A DNA stretch of 64,000 nucleotides from JAXMHB01 sp046346965. GTDB lineage: Bacteria > Pseudomonadota > Gammaproteobacteria > Xanthomonadales > SZUA-5. Numbering within the stretch: position 1 is the stretch's first letter; the number at the start of each line of letters is the position of its first letter. The notes below the pieces were generated by a model. The model was given only the letters and a program-made list of their open reading frames with translations. It was not told the origin of the DNA and ran no database searches. Positions 15,441 through 27,716 of this stretch are shown piece by piece. The DNA lies in the NCBI GenBank assembly GCA_046346965.1, contig JAXMHB010000006.1:1-64000 (forward strand), written 5' to 3'. The position numbers and the translations under genes were made by a program.

Positions 15441-17171
15441 ATGGCAACGACCACTTCTCAGTTTGCTTTGACCGGGCTCTCGGGTGTGGCGCGGCGCATG
15501 GTGATGGAGGGCGCGCTCTCGGAAGCGGATGCTCGCAAGGCGACGGAGGCGTCGTCCAAGCAGCGCGTATCGCTGATCGCCTATCTGACCGAAAATGGCA
15601 TGGCGGATCCGCGCGCGACTGCGGCGGCGGCCAGCCACGAGTTCGGCGTGCCGCTGTTCGATGGCTCCTCGATCGACATCCGGCAGTGCCCGATCAAGGC
15701 CATCGAGCCTGGGCTGATCGAGAAATATCGCGCGGTGCCGCTGTACAAGCGCGGCAACCGGATGTTCATCGGCATCGCCGATCCGACCAATGACCGCGCG
15801 CTCGAGGACATCAAGTTTCAGTCCAAGATGCTGGTAGAGCCGGTCATCATCGATGACAACACGCTGACGCGACTGATCGAACAGGCACTATCGCAAGGTG
15901 ACACCATGCCGGAGGGCATGGAGGACGCCGAAGGTCTGGAAAACCTCGATACCGTCGGTGGCGATGACGACATGGAAGGCCCGAGCACGGGTGTGGACGT
16001 GCAGGGCGGCGACGACACGCCGGTGGTGCGCTTCGTCAACAAGGTGCTCGTCGATGCCATCAAGCGCGGCGCTTCCGATATCCATTTCGAGCCCTATGAG
16101 CACGCCTTTCGCGTGCGCTTCCGCATGGACGGCATGCTGAAACAGGTCGCCACAGCACCGATCAAGCTGAGCACGCGCATCTCGGCGCGTCTGAAGGTGA
16201 TGTCGGCACTCGACATCGCTGAGAAGCGCGTGCCGCAGGACGGCCGCATCAAGCTGAACCTGTCGAAGACCAAGGCGGTGGACTTCCGCGTCAGCAGTTG
16301 TCCGACCCTGTTCGGCGAAAAGATCGTGCTGCGTATCCTGGATGGTTCCGCGGCCAAGCTCGGCATCGACAAGCTCGGCTACGAGGAAGATCAGAAGCGC
16401 TTGTTCCTCGCTGCCATCGCCAAGCCCTACGGCATGGTGCTGGTGACCGGCCCGACGGGCAGCGGCAAGACGGTGTCCCTGTACACCGCGCTCAACATCC
16501 TGAACACCGATGAGCGCAACATCTCGACGGCCGAGGATCCGGTGGAAATCCGTGTCACTGGCATCAATCAGGTGCAGATGAACAACAAGGCAGGCATGAC
16601 CTTTGCCGCCGCGCTGCGCTCCTTCCTGCGCCAGGATCCCGACGTGATCATGGTCGGCGAGATTCGCGACCTGGAGACGGCCGAGATCGCGATCAAGGCG
16701 GCCCAGACCGGTCACATGGTCTTGTCGACGCTGCATACCAACGATGCGCCGCAGACCATCTCTCGCCTGATGAACATGGGCATCGCGCCCTACAACATCA
16801 CCTCCTCGGTGACGCTGGTGATCGCGCAGCGTCTGGCGCGGCGACTGCATGACTGCAAACGTCCGCTGGCGCTGCCGAAACATGCTCTGATCGCAGAGGG
16901 ATTCACCGAGGAGGACCTCGGCAGCATGCAGTTGTTCGAGCCGGCCGGCTGCTCGGGCTGCAATGAGGGCTACAAGGGCCGCACCGGCATCTATCAGGTG
17001 ATGCCGTTGAGCGAAGAGATTGCCAAGATCATTCTCGGCGGCGGCAACGCCTTGCAGATCGGCGAAGCGGCGCTGCGCTCGGGCATACCCGATCTCCGTC
17101 GTTCGGCGCTGATGAAGGCCAAAGCCGGGATGATCTCGCTTGCCGAAATGAATCGAGTGACCAAGGACTGA
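15441..17171 (+). CDS. pilB: type IV pilus extension ATPase PilB
   Basis: A 576-residue hexameric ATPase that powers pilus extension. The N-terminal MshEN-like domain is followed by a catalytic core with Walker A GPTGSGKT (337-344), Asp box at about 361-369, Walker B DVIMVGEIRD (401-410) and His box GHMVLSTLHTND (424-435). The zinc-binding tetracysteine region has only three Cys (472, 504, 507): the CXXC partner at 475 is Pro. The ATG at 15441 has a GGAGG site, and an upstream in-frame codon at 15417 is less likely. It overlaps pilD by one base. Confidence 0.96.
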   Translation: MATTTSQFALTGLSGVARRMVMEGALSEADARKATEASSKQRVSLIAYLTENGMADPRATAAAASHEFGVPLFDGSSIDIRQCPIKAIEPGLIEKYRAVPLYKRGNRMFIGIADPTNDRALEDIKFQSKMLVEPVIIDDNTLTRLIEQALSQGDTMPEGMEDAEGLENLDTVGGDDDMEGPSTGVDVQGGDDTPVVRFVNKVLVDAIKRGASDIHFEPYEHAFRVRFRMDGMLKQVATAPIKLSTRISARLKVMSALDIAEKRVPQDGRIKLNLSKTKAVDFRVSSCPTLFGEKIVLRILDGSAAKLGIDKLGYEEDQKRLFLAAIAKPYGMVLVTGPTGSGKTVSLYTALNILNTDERNISTAEDPVEIRVTGINQVQMNNKAGMTFAAALRSFLRQDPDVIMVGEIRDLETAEIAIKAAQTGHMVLSTLHTNDAPQTISRLMNMGIAPYNITSSVTLVIAQRLARRLHDCKRPLALPKHALIAEGFTEEDLGSMQLFEPAGCSGCNEGYKGRTGIYQVMPLSEEIAKIILGGGNALQIGEAALRSGIPDLRRSALMKAKAGMISLAEMNRVTKD

Positions 17172-18028
17172 TGGCCATCGTGCTGGTGGAACCCTGGATC
17201 CAGTGGCTGTGCGCAGCGGCGCTGGGCCTGATCGTTGGCAGCTTCTTGAATGTGGTGATCCTGCGGCTGCCGCGGCGCATGCAGCACGAATGGGAAGTGG
17301 ATGCGCGGCAGATCCTTGGGATCGAGGCCGGCGCCGATCCGGCGCCGCCGGGCGTCGTGCGCGAGCAATCGCACTGTCCGAAATGCCTGACGCCGATCCG
17401 CTGGTACGACAACATTCCCGTGCTCGGCTATTTGATGCTGCGCGGCCGTTGCCGCGCTTGCGGTGTCCGCATTTCCCCGCAGTATCCGCTGGTGGAGTTG
17501 GCCACCGGCGTTGCAACCGCCTTGTGTGTCTGGCGCTTCGGACTGACGCCGCAGGCGGGTGGCGCAATCGTGCTGACCTGGACCTTGATCGCGCTGGCCG
17601 GGATCGACCTGCGCACCCAGTATTTGCCCGACAAGCTGACGCTGCCGCTGTTGTGGCTCGGTTTGCTTGTCAGTCTGTGGCCTTTGCTGGTGGGGCCCGA
17701 ACAGGCCATCGTGGGCGCGGCCGCCGGGTACCTGAGCTTGTGGAGCGTGTACTGGCTGTTCAAGCTGCTGACCGGCAAGGAGGGCATGGGCTACGGTGAC
17801 TTCAAGCTGCTCGCGGCGCTCGGCGCCTGGTTCGGGCCGGCGTCCCTGCTGCCGATTATCCTGCTGTCCTCGGTCGTCGGCGCCCTGCTCGGGAGCATCC
17901 TGATCCTGACCAGAGGTCGCGATGCGCAGCTGCCAATGTCCTTTGGCCCCTATCTCGCCGCAGCGGGATTCGTCTACATGATTGCCGGTCCGCAGTTGCG
18001 CACGCTGCTGCCGATCTTTCCGGGCTGA
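17171..18028 (+). CDS. pilD: prepilin peptidase / N-methyltransferase PilD
   Basis: A 285-residue inner-membrane aspartic protease that removes the leader (MNTLQKG-type) from pilins and methylates Phe+1. It carries the zinc CXXC pairs at Cys69/72 and Cys94/97, catalytic Asp146 in AGIDLRTQYLPD and Asp210 in GMGYGDFK. About eight hydrophobic segments are seen. It is coupled to pilB (TGATG) and lies three bases before coaE, the usual pilB-pilD-coaE operon. Confidence 0.96.
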   Translation: MAIVLVEPWIQWLCAAALGLIVGSFLNVVILRLPRRMQHEWEVDARQILGIEAGADPAPPGVVREQSHCPKCLTPIRWYDNIPVLGYLMLRGRCRACGVRISPQYPLVELATGVATALCVWRFGLTPQAGGAIVLTWTLIALAGIDLRTQYLPDKLTLPLLWLGLLVSLWPLLVGPEQAIVGAAAGYLSLWSVYWLFKLLTGKEGMGYGDFKLLAALGAWFGPASLLPIILLSSVVGALLGSILILTRGRDAQLPMSFGPYLAAAGFVYMIAGPQLRTLLPIFPG

Positions 18029-18031
18029 GGC

Positions 18032-18634
18032 ATGGCCGCCTTCGTCGTCGGCCTGACCGGTGGGATTGCTTCGGGCAAGTCGGCCGTTGCCGCTGCGCTG
18101 GTGCAACTCGGCGCGACGCTGGTCGATACCGATGTGATCGCGCGGGAGGTGGTCGAACCCGGCAGCGAGGGCCTGGCAGCAGTCTGCGCCCGATTCGGGC
18201 CTGACGTGCTAACGGCCGACGGCAGCCTGGATCGGGCTGCGCTGCGCCGCCGCGTGTTCGAGGATGCGCCGGCGCGTCAGTCGCTGGAGGCGATCCTGCA
18301 TCCGCGCATCCGCGCAGTGGCCGCAGCGCAAGTTGGCGCTGCCGCGGGCCCGTATGTGGTGCTGGCGGTGCCGCTGTTGGTCGAATCAGCTCAGTACGAC
18401 TGGGTGCAGAGGGTGCTGGTGGTCGATTGCGATCCGGCATCGCAACGCGCGCGACTGCAGGCGCGCGATGGGATCAGCGTCGATTTGGCCGATCGGATGC
18501 TGGCGGCGCAGGCCGACCGTCCGGCGCGTCTCGCCTGCGCCGACGAGGTGATTCGCAATACCGGCAGTCTGGACGCGCTGCAGCGCCAGGCCCGGTGCTG
18601 CCATCGTCGCTATCTGACCCTGGCAGCCCAGTAG
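18032..18634 (+). CDS. coaE: dephospho-CoA kinase
   Basis: A 200-residue kinase for the last step of coenzyme A synthesis. It has P-loop GLTGGIASGKS (8-18) and the DTDVIAREVVEPG acceptor-site segment. It is co-transcribed with pilB-pilD although unrelated in function, a common arrangement in gammaproteobacteria. Its 3' end overlaps the convergent Nudix gene by 25 bases. Confidence 0.95.
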   Translation: MAAFVVGLTGGIASGKSAVAAALVQLGATLVDTDVIAREVVEPGSEGLAAVCARFGPDVLTADGSLDRAALRRRVFEDAPARQSLEAILHPRIRAVAAAQVGAAAGPYVVLAVPLLVESAQYDWVQRVLVVDCDPASQRARLQARDGISVDLADRMLAAQADRPARLACADEVIRNTGSLDALQRQARCCHRRYLTLAAQ

Positions 18635-19575
18635 CCACGAATGGCGGCGATGCCGAAGGCGCCGTGCGCCTGCGCCTCGGCGAGTTGCTCCGGGCGCACG
18701 CCGCCGAGCGCGTAGATCGGCATCGCGCCGCCACGCGCCAGTCGGGCAAAACGTTTCCAGCCCAAGCCCGGCGCCCCGGGATGCGTGGCGGTCGCGGCCA
18801 CCGGCGCGAGCACGGCGGCGTCCACGCCCAGTTGGGCGGCGGCCATGAGCTCCGCGCCATTGTGGACCGAGGCCAGCACCCAGAGCGCAGCGGGTGGACG
18901 ACCGGTCTGCTCGCGCAGCGCCGCGCTGCTCAGATGGACGCCGTCGAATCCCAGCGCCTTGGCCTCAGCCGGGTCGCCGTGCAAGAGCGTCCACACCTCG
19001 GGCCGTTCGGCGCGGACGACGGATAGGAAGATCTCGGCCTGTCGTTGCAGGGCCTCCGCATCGGCGCGGCGCATCCGCAGACTGATCATGCCGAGCCCGG
19101 GCCGGGCCAGCGTCGCACGCAGTTCTGCCGCGAAACTCGCACAGGCGTCGGGTTCTGGCGTGATGGCGTACTGCGGCGACAGCGCGATGCGCGCGCGTAG
19201 CGGCCAGTCCGGCCGCGGCATCGGATAGCGAATCAGCTCACGCGTCTCGACCCAGCGCAGCGCTTGGTGCTCGTGCGCCGCGGGATCGCCGCGCCAATGG
19301 CGGATAACCCGTCCATGCAGGCGCAAGCCACGTTGGGCATACGTCGGGGTGACGATCGCCAGCGCCTCGCTGCCTTCGATCGAGATGCCCAACTCTTCGT
19401 GCAGTTCCCGGCCGAGCGCGCGGTCAGCGCTCTCGCCCGGCTTCAGCTTGCCGCCCGGAAACTCCCACAGTCCGGCGTCCGCCTTGCCGACCGGGCGTTG
19501 CGCCAACAGCCAGCGCCCGTCGGCCCGCTGCAGCAAGCCCGCAGCAACCGCGACTGCTCGCGGCGCTGCGCTCAA
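18610..19575 (-). CDS. Nudix hydrolase fused to a thiamine-phosphate-synthase-like domain
   Basis: A 321-residue two-domain protein. Residues 1-130 are a MutT-type Nudix domain with the box GGKLKPGESADRALGRELHEELG (about 41-63) that binds Mg2+ and removes damaged nucleotides such as 8-oxo-dGTP. Residues about 145-318 resemble the TIM barrel of ThiE (GVHLSSAAL, VLAPVAATATHPG, PIYALGGV). The fusion is well known next to secA. The second domain's activity is not proven and may be a remnant or a regulator. It lies three bases after secA. Confidence 0.9.
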   Translation of the reverse strand: MSAAPRAVAVAAGLLQRADGRWLLAQRPVGKADAGLWEFPGGKLKPGESADRALGRELHEELGISIEGSEALAIVTPTYAQRGLRLHGRVIRHWRGDPAAHEHQALRWVETRELIRYPMPRPDWPLRARIALSPQYAITPEPDACASFAAELRATLARPGLGMISLRMRRADAEALQRQAEIFLSVVRAERPEVWTLLHGDPAEAKALGFDGVHLSSAALREQTGRPPAALWVLASVHNGAELMAAAQLGVDAAVLAPVAATATHPGAPGLGWKRFARLARGGAMPIYALGGVRPEQLAEAQAHGAFGIAAIRGYWAARVR

Positions 19576-19578
19576 GGC

Positions 19579-22320
<2,742 letters not shown>

Positions 22321-22459
22321 GGGATGTGAAGCCGAAGTGAGAGGATAGCGGGGGCGGCGAGTCTACCCGATTCGCCCAGTGGCGACTGCCGTGTGCCTGG
22401 GCAGCGGCCGCGTCGTTCTGCGGCAGCGCGGGTAATGGAGGTCTGCGCTGGATAAATCA

Positions 22460-22481
22460 AGGGCCGCTCGATGGCGGCCCT
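22460..22481 (-). terminator. hairpin after the M23 peptidase gene
   Basis: AGGGCCGC (22460-22467) and GCGGCCCT (22474-22481) form an 8-bp stem, followed on the minus strand by TTGATTTATCC. The weak T tract makes termination partial or uncertain. Confidence 0.45.
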
Positions 22482-22507
22482 CGGGTCACAACCGATAACG
22501 CTCGCGC

Positions 22508-23443
22508 TCAACGGATGGCGCTGACGTACTTCTTCGGATTGATGGCTTTGCCTTCGTACCAGACCTCGAAGTGCAGATGCGAGCCGGTCGCGCGACCCGT
22601 GGCGCCCATCTTGGCGACCAGCTGTCCCGCGGTCACCACATCGCCCACCTTGACCAGATTCTTGTCGTTATGGGCATAGCGGGTGGTGTAACCGTTGCCG
22701 TGATCGATATCGATCATGTTGCCGTAGCTCGGGTGGCGACCGGCGAAGATGACCACACCGCTGGCCACCGAATAGATATCGGTGCCCTTGTTGCCGTCGA
22801 AATCCACGCCAGCGTGGAAGGCACGCGCCCCGGTGAAGGGATCGATGCGTTCACCGAAGTTGGACGCCATGAAGCCGGTGCGCACCGGCATGCCCGAGGG
22901 CATGAACTCGGCTTCCAGATCGCGGTCCAGCAGCAGCGTTTCGAGCACACCGAGTTGCTCGGCCTGCAGTTCGAACTCCGAGCGCAGGCGATTCAGCGTG
23001 GCATTGAACTCCGGCGCCAGGAAGTTGCTGTCGCTGGGGCGGTGCTCTTCCGGGCCGCCGATGCTCGGTGCCTTGTTGAAATCAAACTCACCGTCGTCGA
23101 GCTTGCCCATCCGGGTCAGTCGCTGACCGAGGGCGTTCAGTCGCGCCGCTTGCGCCTGCAGATCGCCCAGCTGGATTGCCAGCGCATCGAGGTCGCGCTT
23201 GGAGCGCGATTCGGTTTCATCGAGCTGCGCCTGCTGCGTGAGCAGCTGTTGCCGCAAAGCATCGACTTCCGAGCGCGTCAGCCCTTCGACCGTGCCGAAG
23301 TCGCGGCCAATCAGAAAGCCGAGGCCTACGACCGTGCTCAGGATCACCACGGCGGTACCGGCCATGAGCCAGCGCATGCGCGTGCATGCGAGGTTGATCG
23401 ACCTGGAACCCGAACGCGGACCACCAATCAGTATGATGTTCAT
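22508..23443 (-). CDS. M23 family (LytM-type) peptidoglycan endopeptidase
   Basis: A 311-residue protein with one N-terminal membrane anchor (about residues 24-45), a coiled coil (about 55-110) and a C-terminal LytM domain. Zinc ligands are visible in FHAGVDFDG (about 208-216) and HLHFEVW. It probably cuts peptide cross-links in the cell wall or, if degenerate, activates amidases. It is encoded between DUF721/lpxC and secA, its usual neighbourhood in this lineage. Confidence 0.9.
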   Translation of the reverse strand: MNIILIGGPRSGSRSINLACTRMRWLMAGTAVVILSTVVGLGFLIGRDFGTVEGLTRSEVDALRQQLLTQQAQLDETESRSKRDLDALAIQLGDLQAQAARLNALGQRLTRMGKLDDGEFDFNKAPSIGGPEEHRPSDSNFLAPEFNATLNRLRSEFELQAEQLGVLETLLLDRDLEAEFMPSGMPVRTGFMASNFGERIDPFTGARAFHAGVDFDGNKGTDIYSVASGVVIFAGRHPSYGNMIDIDHGNGYTTRYAHNDKNLVKVGDVVTAGQLVAKMGATGRATGSHLHFEVWYEGKAINPKKYVSAIR

Positions 23444-23490
23444 CTCGCCTGACCCTCATTCACCTTCGCCGGTGCGCCCAGAGATACGCG

Positions 23491-23808
23491 ATGCCCCGCT
23501 ACCCCAAGCTTGGTGACACGCTGCAGGAACTGAGTGGCCTGTCGGCGCTGGTTTCCCATGCCCAACATCTGGACAGTCTGGATCGGCGTCTGCGTGCCGT
23601 ACTCCCGCCTGCCCTTGCCGCCCAATGCCGTCTCGCCAACTGCCGCGACGGACATCTGGTGTTCCTGGCGCGTACGCCCGATTGGGCGTCCAAGCTGCGC
23701 CTGTCGAGCCGACAACTCCTCCTCGAGGCCCAGAAAGTCCTCGGTTCGGAGGTATTGCGACTCACCGTGAAGGTCGCCCGCCCCGACGCGAATTCCCCGT
23801 TCGCGTAG
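23491..23808 (+). CDS. DUF721 (DciA-like) family protein
   Basis: A 105-residue basic protein with the DUF721 pattern: an N-terminal amphipathic helix, then CRDGHLVFLARTPDWASKLRLSSRQLL. DciA proteins help load the replicative helicase DnaB. This short form is the DUF721 core without a clear extra domain, so helicase-loading activity is inferred from the family. It lies alone on the plus strand between minus-strand lpxC and the M23 gene. Confidence 0.8.
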   Translation: MPRYPKLGDTLQELSGLSALVSHAQHLDSLDRRLRAVLPPALAAQCRLANCRDGHLVFLARTPDWASKLRLSSRQLLLEAQKVLGSEVLRLTVKVARPDANSPFA

Positions 23809-23976
23809 ACACGTACGACCCTGTTTCCGCGGTACCTCACCGGCTACCGTTGAAACCGACCGACTTACGCCGGCCGTGTCGTGGCCCGTGGGCCTTCAGC
23901 ATCCTGCTGATGTGTAGCTTTGGTCCTGCTTGTTCTTCTAGACGCCGACCGGGGCAGTGGTCGGCTGCCCTGCGCG

Positions 23977-24888
23977 TCACACCGCTTGAGCGGGATGCGC
24001 GTAGGAAATCGGTACCTCTTCCGGGCGGTCGAATACGACTTCTTCCCAGGCACTCTCGTCGGCCACCAGGGCTCGCAAGAGCTTGTTGTTGAGGAAGTGA
24101 CCGGATTTGTGTCCATAGAACGCACCGATGAGGCTGCGGCCCAACAGATACAGATCGCCGATCGCGTCCAGAATCTTGTGCTTGACGAACTCGTCCTCGT
24201 ACCGCAGACCGTCTTCGTTGAGCACGCGGTAGTCGTCGAGGACGATGGCATTGTCCATCGAGCCGCCGAGTACCAGATTGCGTTCACGCAACATCTCGAT
24301 GTCGCGCATGAAGCCGAAGGTGCGGGCGCGGCTCACTTCCTTGACGAAGGAGGTGGTCGAGAAGTCGATCTCGGCGCGGCAACTCTTCTGGCTGAAGGCG
24401 GGGTGGTCGAACTCGATGGAGAAGCCGACCTTGAAACCGTCGAAGGGCTCGAAGCGGGCCCACTTGTCGCCATCACGGACGACGATTTCCTTGCGAATGC
24501 GGATGAAGCGCTTGTGTGCGTTCTGCTCTTCGATGCCCGCCGATTGCAGCAGGAACACGAAGGGACCGGCGCTACCGTCCATGATCGGCACTTCCGAAGC
24601 CGACAGGTCGATGTAGGCGTTGTCGATGCCGAGGCCGGCGAAGGCCGACAGCAAGTGCTCGATGGTGGCGACGCGGACGCCGTCCTTGACCAAAGCGGTG
24701 GACAAGCTGGTGTCGCCGACGTTCTCGGCGCGCGCATGCAAACAAACGGGCTCGGCGAGATCCGTGCGACGAAACACGATGCCGGTGTTGACCGCCGCCG
24801 GCCGCAGCGTCATGTACACCTTCTGCCCTGAGTGAATGCCTACGCCCGTTGCGCGGATGACGTTTTTCAACGTGCGCTGACGAATCAT
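23977..24888 (-). CDS. lpxC: UDP-3-O-acyl-N-acetylglucosamine deacetylase LpxC
   Basis: A 303-residue zinc enzyme for the committed step of lipid A synthesis. Zinc ligands His78, His237 and Asp241 and the general base/acid His264 (FYGHKSGHF) fall at the same positions as in Pseudomonas. The ATG at 24888 gives the standard MIRQRTLKN start, and upstream in-frame codons are not used. It lies 242 bases after ftsZ behind its own candidate promoter. Confidence 0.98.
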   Translation of the reverse strand: MIRQRTLKNVIRATGVGIHSGQKVYMTLRPAAVNTGIVFRRTDLAEPVCLHARAENVGDTSLSTALVKDGVRVATIEHLLSAFAGLGIDNAYIDLSASEVPIMDGSAGPFVFLLQSAGIEEQNAHKRFIRIRKEIVVRDGDKWARFEPFDGFKVGFSIEFDHPAFSQKSCRAEIDFSTTSFVKEVSRARTFGFMRDIEMLRERNLVLGGSMDNAIVLDDYRVLNEDGLRYEDEFVKHKILDAIGDLYLLGRSLIGAFYGHKSGHFLNNKLLRALVADESAWEEVVFDRPEEVPISYAHPAQAV

Positions 24889-24929
24889 CGTGTGTGGTCT
24901 CTGCTGCGATCGGGCAATACGGCCGAAGG

Positions 24930-24957
24930 ATCGTAGCACACGACCTTGACCGCGCAA
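24930..24957 (-). promoter_or_regulatory. candidate lpxC promoter
   Basis: On the minus strand, TTGCGC (24957-24952), a 16-base spacer and TACGAT (24935-24930), 41 bases before the lpxC start. A 17-base palindrome CGCAACAC-T-GTGTTGCG (24977-24993) lies just upstream and could be an operator or a hairpin. Confidence 0.4.
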
Positions 24958-25058
24958 AGACCAAAGTGGCGATTCTCGCAACACTGTGTTGCGCGCCTGC
25001 CACAACCCTCGGCATTTTCGCCGCGTTTTTGCCCTTGGCTGCCACAAACGGCACACGC

Positions 25059-25092
25059 CACCGCCGGGGGCCATCCTGGCGCCCCGGCGGTG
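25059..25092 (-). terminator. hairpin after ftsZ
   Basis: CACCGCCGGGG (25059-25069) and CCCCGGCGGTG (25082-25092) form an 11-bp stem 38 bases after the ftsZ stop. No T run follows on the minus strand, so it may slow rather than stop transcription towards lpxC. Confidence 0.45.
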
Positions 25093-25130
25093 CTGGCTGG
25101 TCTGTTCCGCGCTTCTGCGCTCAGGCCGAC

Positions 25131-26336
25131 TTAGTCAGCCTGGCGTCGCAGGAAGGCCGGAATGTCCAGATAGTCGTACTCCGACTCCGGCGTCGCTGCC
25201 GGTACTGCGGCGGCTGCTGCGCCACCCGCGCCAAAGCGACGCGCCGGCTGCGGCCGCTGCGTGGGCTGCGGCTGCGCAGCCACCACCGGCTCGGCTTCGA
25301 CCTGCGGACGCACCACGCGGAAGTTGTTGCGGGCGGGTGCGGCGTTGGTGAAGCTGTCGACCACCGGCGCGCGCTGCGCCTGACGGTTCAAGCCGGTCGC
25401 GACCACAGTGACGCGGATCTCGTCTTCCAGATCCATGTCGAGCACGGTGCCGATCTTGATGTTGGCGTCATCGGCGGCGAACTCGGCCACCGTCTGGCCA
25501 ACCTCGTTGTACTCGCGCATGGTCAGATTCGGACCTGCGGTGATGTTGACCAGGATGCCGCAGGCGCCCTTCAGGTTGATGTCTTCCAGCAGCGGGTTGC
25601 CGATGGCCGACTCGGTGGCTGCGACAGCGCGGTCGTCGCCGCGCGCGCGTCCGGTGCCCATCATCGCCAGGCCCATTTCGCTCATCACGGTGCGCACGTC
25701 GGCGAAGTCGACGTTGATCAAGCCCGGACGGGTGATCAGGTCGGCAATACCCTGCACAGCGCCGAGCAGCACGTCATTGGCCTCGCGGAAGGCATTCAGC
25801 AGCGAGACTTCGCGCCCGAGCACAGTCAGCAGCTTCTCGTTGGGAATGGTGATCAGCGAGTCGACGTGCTGCGCCAACTCTTCGATGCCCTTCATCGCCA
25901 CCTGCATGCGGCGGCGCCCCTCGAAGGGGAAGGGCTTGGTGACCACCGCGACGGTCAGAATGTCCAGATCCTTGGCGATCTGGGCGATGACCGGGGCCGC
26001 ACCGGTGCCGGTGCCGCCGCCCATGCCGGCGGTGATGAACACCATGTCGGCACCGCGCAGCGCTTCGCTGATGCGCTCACGGTCCTCGATCGCTGCCTGC
26101 CTGCCGACCTCGGGATTGGCCCCTGCGCCAAGTCCCTTGGTGACATTGCCCCCCAATTGCAGCTGGGTGATGCCCTCGACGCGCTTGAGCGCCTGGGCGT
26201 CGGTGTTCGCGCAGACGAACTCCACGCCCTCGATGTTGCCCCCCAACATGTGGGTAACCGCATTGCCACCGCCGCCGCCGACGCCGATGACTTTGATCAC
26301 CGCGCTGGGAGTCGCACTCTCCATAAGCTGAAACAT
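25131..26336 (-). CDS. ftsZ: cell division protein FtsZ
   Basis: A 401-residue tubulin-like GTPase that forms the Z ring. The tubulin signature GMGGGTGTGAAP and the N-terminal GVGGGGGNAV loop are present. A variable Pro/Gln/Ala-rich linker is followed by the conserved C-terminal peptide YLDIPAFLRRQAD that binds FtsA/ZipA. The ATG at 26336 is placed 8 bases from a GAGAGGG site, and an ATG at 26342 is too close to it. It ends the dcw run behind ftsA. Confidence 0.98.
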   Translation of the reverse strand: MFQLMESATPSAVIKVIGVGGGGGNAVTHMLGGNIEGVEFVCANTDAQALKRVEGITQLQLGGNVTKGLGAGANPEVGRQAAIEDRERISEALRGADMVFITAGMGGGTGTGAAPVIAQIAKDLDILTVAVVTKPFPFEGRRRMQVAMKGIEELAQHVDSLITIPNEKLLTVLGREVSLLNAFREANDVLLGAVQGIADLITRPGLINVDFADVRTVMSEMGLAMMGTGRARGDDRAVAATESAIGNPLLEDINLKGACGILVNITAGPNLTMREYNEVGQTVAEFAADDANIKIGTVLDMDLEDEIRVTVVATGLNRQAQRAPVVDSFTNAAPARNNFRVVRPQVEAEPVVAAQPQPTQRPQPARRFGAGGAAAAAVPAATPESEYDYLDIPAFLRRQAD

Positions 26337-26483
26337 GGTCATAACCCTCTCGTATAGCCAGCCAGTTGTCGTCCTTTGCCGATCCGCGCATCCATGCACG
26401 AGTCGGCGTCCCCCGGTGGTCACTCCCCTGGTGACCCACCGCCCTCACCTACTCCGGCGCACGCCCTCTGGCGCCGCCGGATT

Positions 26484-27716
26484 TCAAAACTCGCCACCCA
26501 CCCAGTGCTTGACCTTCTCCCACAGACTGCGCGCGCCGCTCTGTGGTCGCGTCGCGGCACGTGGGCGATCGACATGGGCGCCGTAGATCAGCAGCCCAAC
26601 GCCGGCGGCATGGATGGGATTGCCGACAATTTCCGCCAGTCCGCTGACGTGCTGGGGCACGCCCAGACGCACCGGCATGTGGAAGATCTCTTCAGCCAGT
26701 TCGACCGCGCCTTCCATGCGGGCAGCGCCGCCGGTCAGCACGATGCCCGCCGCGATCAGATCCTCGAAGCCGCTGCGGCGCAGCTCCGCCTGCGCCAGCG
26801 AGAACAACTCCTCGTAGCGCGGCTGCACCACCTCCGCCAGCGTCTGCCGCGCCAGCCGGCGCGGTGCGCGGTCGCCCACGCTCGGCACCTGGATGCTCTC
26901 CTCGGCGGTCGCCAGATTGGCCAGCGCGCAGGCGTACTTCAGCTTGATTTCCTCGGCGTGCTGGGTCGGCGTGCGCAAGGCGACGGCGATGTCGTTGGTG
27001 ACCTGGTCACCGGCGATCGGCAGCACGGCCGTATGTCGAATCGCACCCTGGGCAAACACCACGATGTCGGTGGTACCGGCGCCGATGTCGATCAGCGCCA
27101 CGCCGAGCGCGCGCTCATCGTCGGTCAGCACGGCGTGGCTGGCCGCCAGCGGCTGCAGGATCAGATCATCGACCTGCAGGCCGCAGCGGGCGATGCACTT
27201 GGTGATGTTCTGCGCCGCGCTGGCCGCCGCCGTGACCAGATGGACACGCGCCTCCAGCCGCACACCACTCATGCCGATAGGAAAGCGGATCCCTTCCTGC
27301 TCGTCGATCACATACTCCTGCGGCAGCACATGCAGGATTTTCTGGTCGGCCGGGATCGGCATTGCCCGCGCGGCATCGAGCACGCGGTCCACATCGAAAT
27401 CGGTCACTTCCTTATCGCGGATGGCGACGATGCCGTGCGAGTTCAGGCTCTTGACGTGGCTGCCGCTGATCCCCGCGTAGACCGAGCGGATCTCGCAGCC
27501 GCTCATCTGCTCGGCCTCTTCGATGGCGCGCTGGATCGATTGCACGGTGGACTCGATATCCACGACCACGCCGCGCTTGATGCCGCGCGAGGGATGCGAG
27601 CCGAGGCCGATGACGTCCACCGCTTCGCCGGGCACGTACTCGCCGACCATCGCCACCACCTTGGAGGTGCCGATGTCGAGGCCGACGATCAGGGACTTGT
27701 CAGACTTGCGGGTCAT
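26484..27716 (-). CDS. ftsA: cell division protein FtsA
   Basis: A 410-residue actin-like protein that tethers FtsZ to the membrane. Family motifs are VGLDIGTSKV (about residues 9-18), VDIGAGTTDI and TGGAARMEG. The C-terminal amphipathic helix SLWEKVKHWVGGEF serves as the membrane anchor. It overlaps ftsQ by four bases (ATGA). Confidence 0.98.
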   Translation of the reverse strand: MTRKSDKSLIVGLDIGTSKVVAMVGEYVPGEAVDVIGLGSHPSRGIKRGVVVDIESTVQSIQRAIEEAEQMSGCEIRSVYAGISGSHVKSLNSHGIVAIRDKEVTDFDVDRVLDAARAMPIPADQKILHVLPQEYVIDEQEGIRFPIGMSGVRLEARVHLVTAAASAAQNITKCIARCGLQVDDLILQPLAASHAVLTDDERALGVALIDIGAGTTDIVVFAQGAIRHTAVLPIAGDQVTNDIAVALRTPTQHAEEIKLKYACALANLATAEESIQVPSVGDRAPRRLARQTLAEVVQPRYEELFSLAQAELRRSGFEDLIAAGIVLTGGAARMEGAVELAEEIFHMPVRLGVPQHVSGLAEIVGNPIHAAGVGLLIYGAHVDRPRAATRPQSGARSLWEKVKHWVGGEF

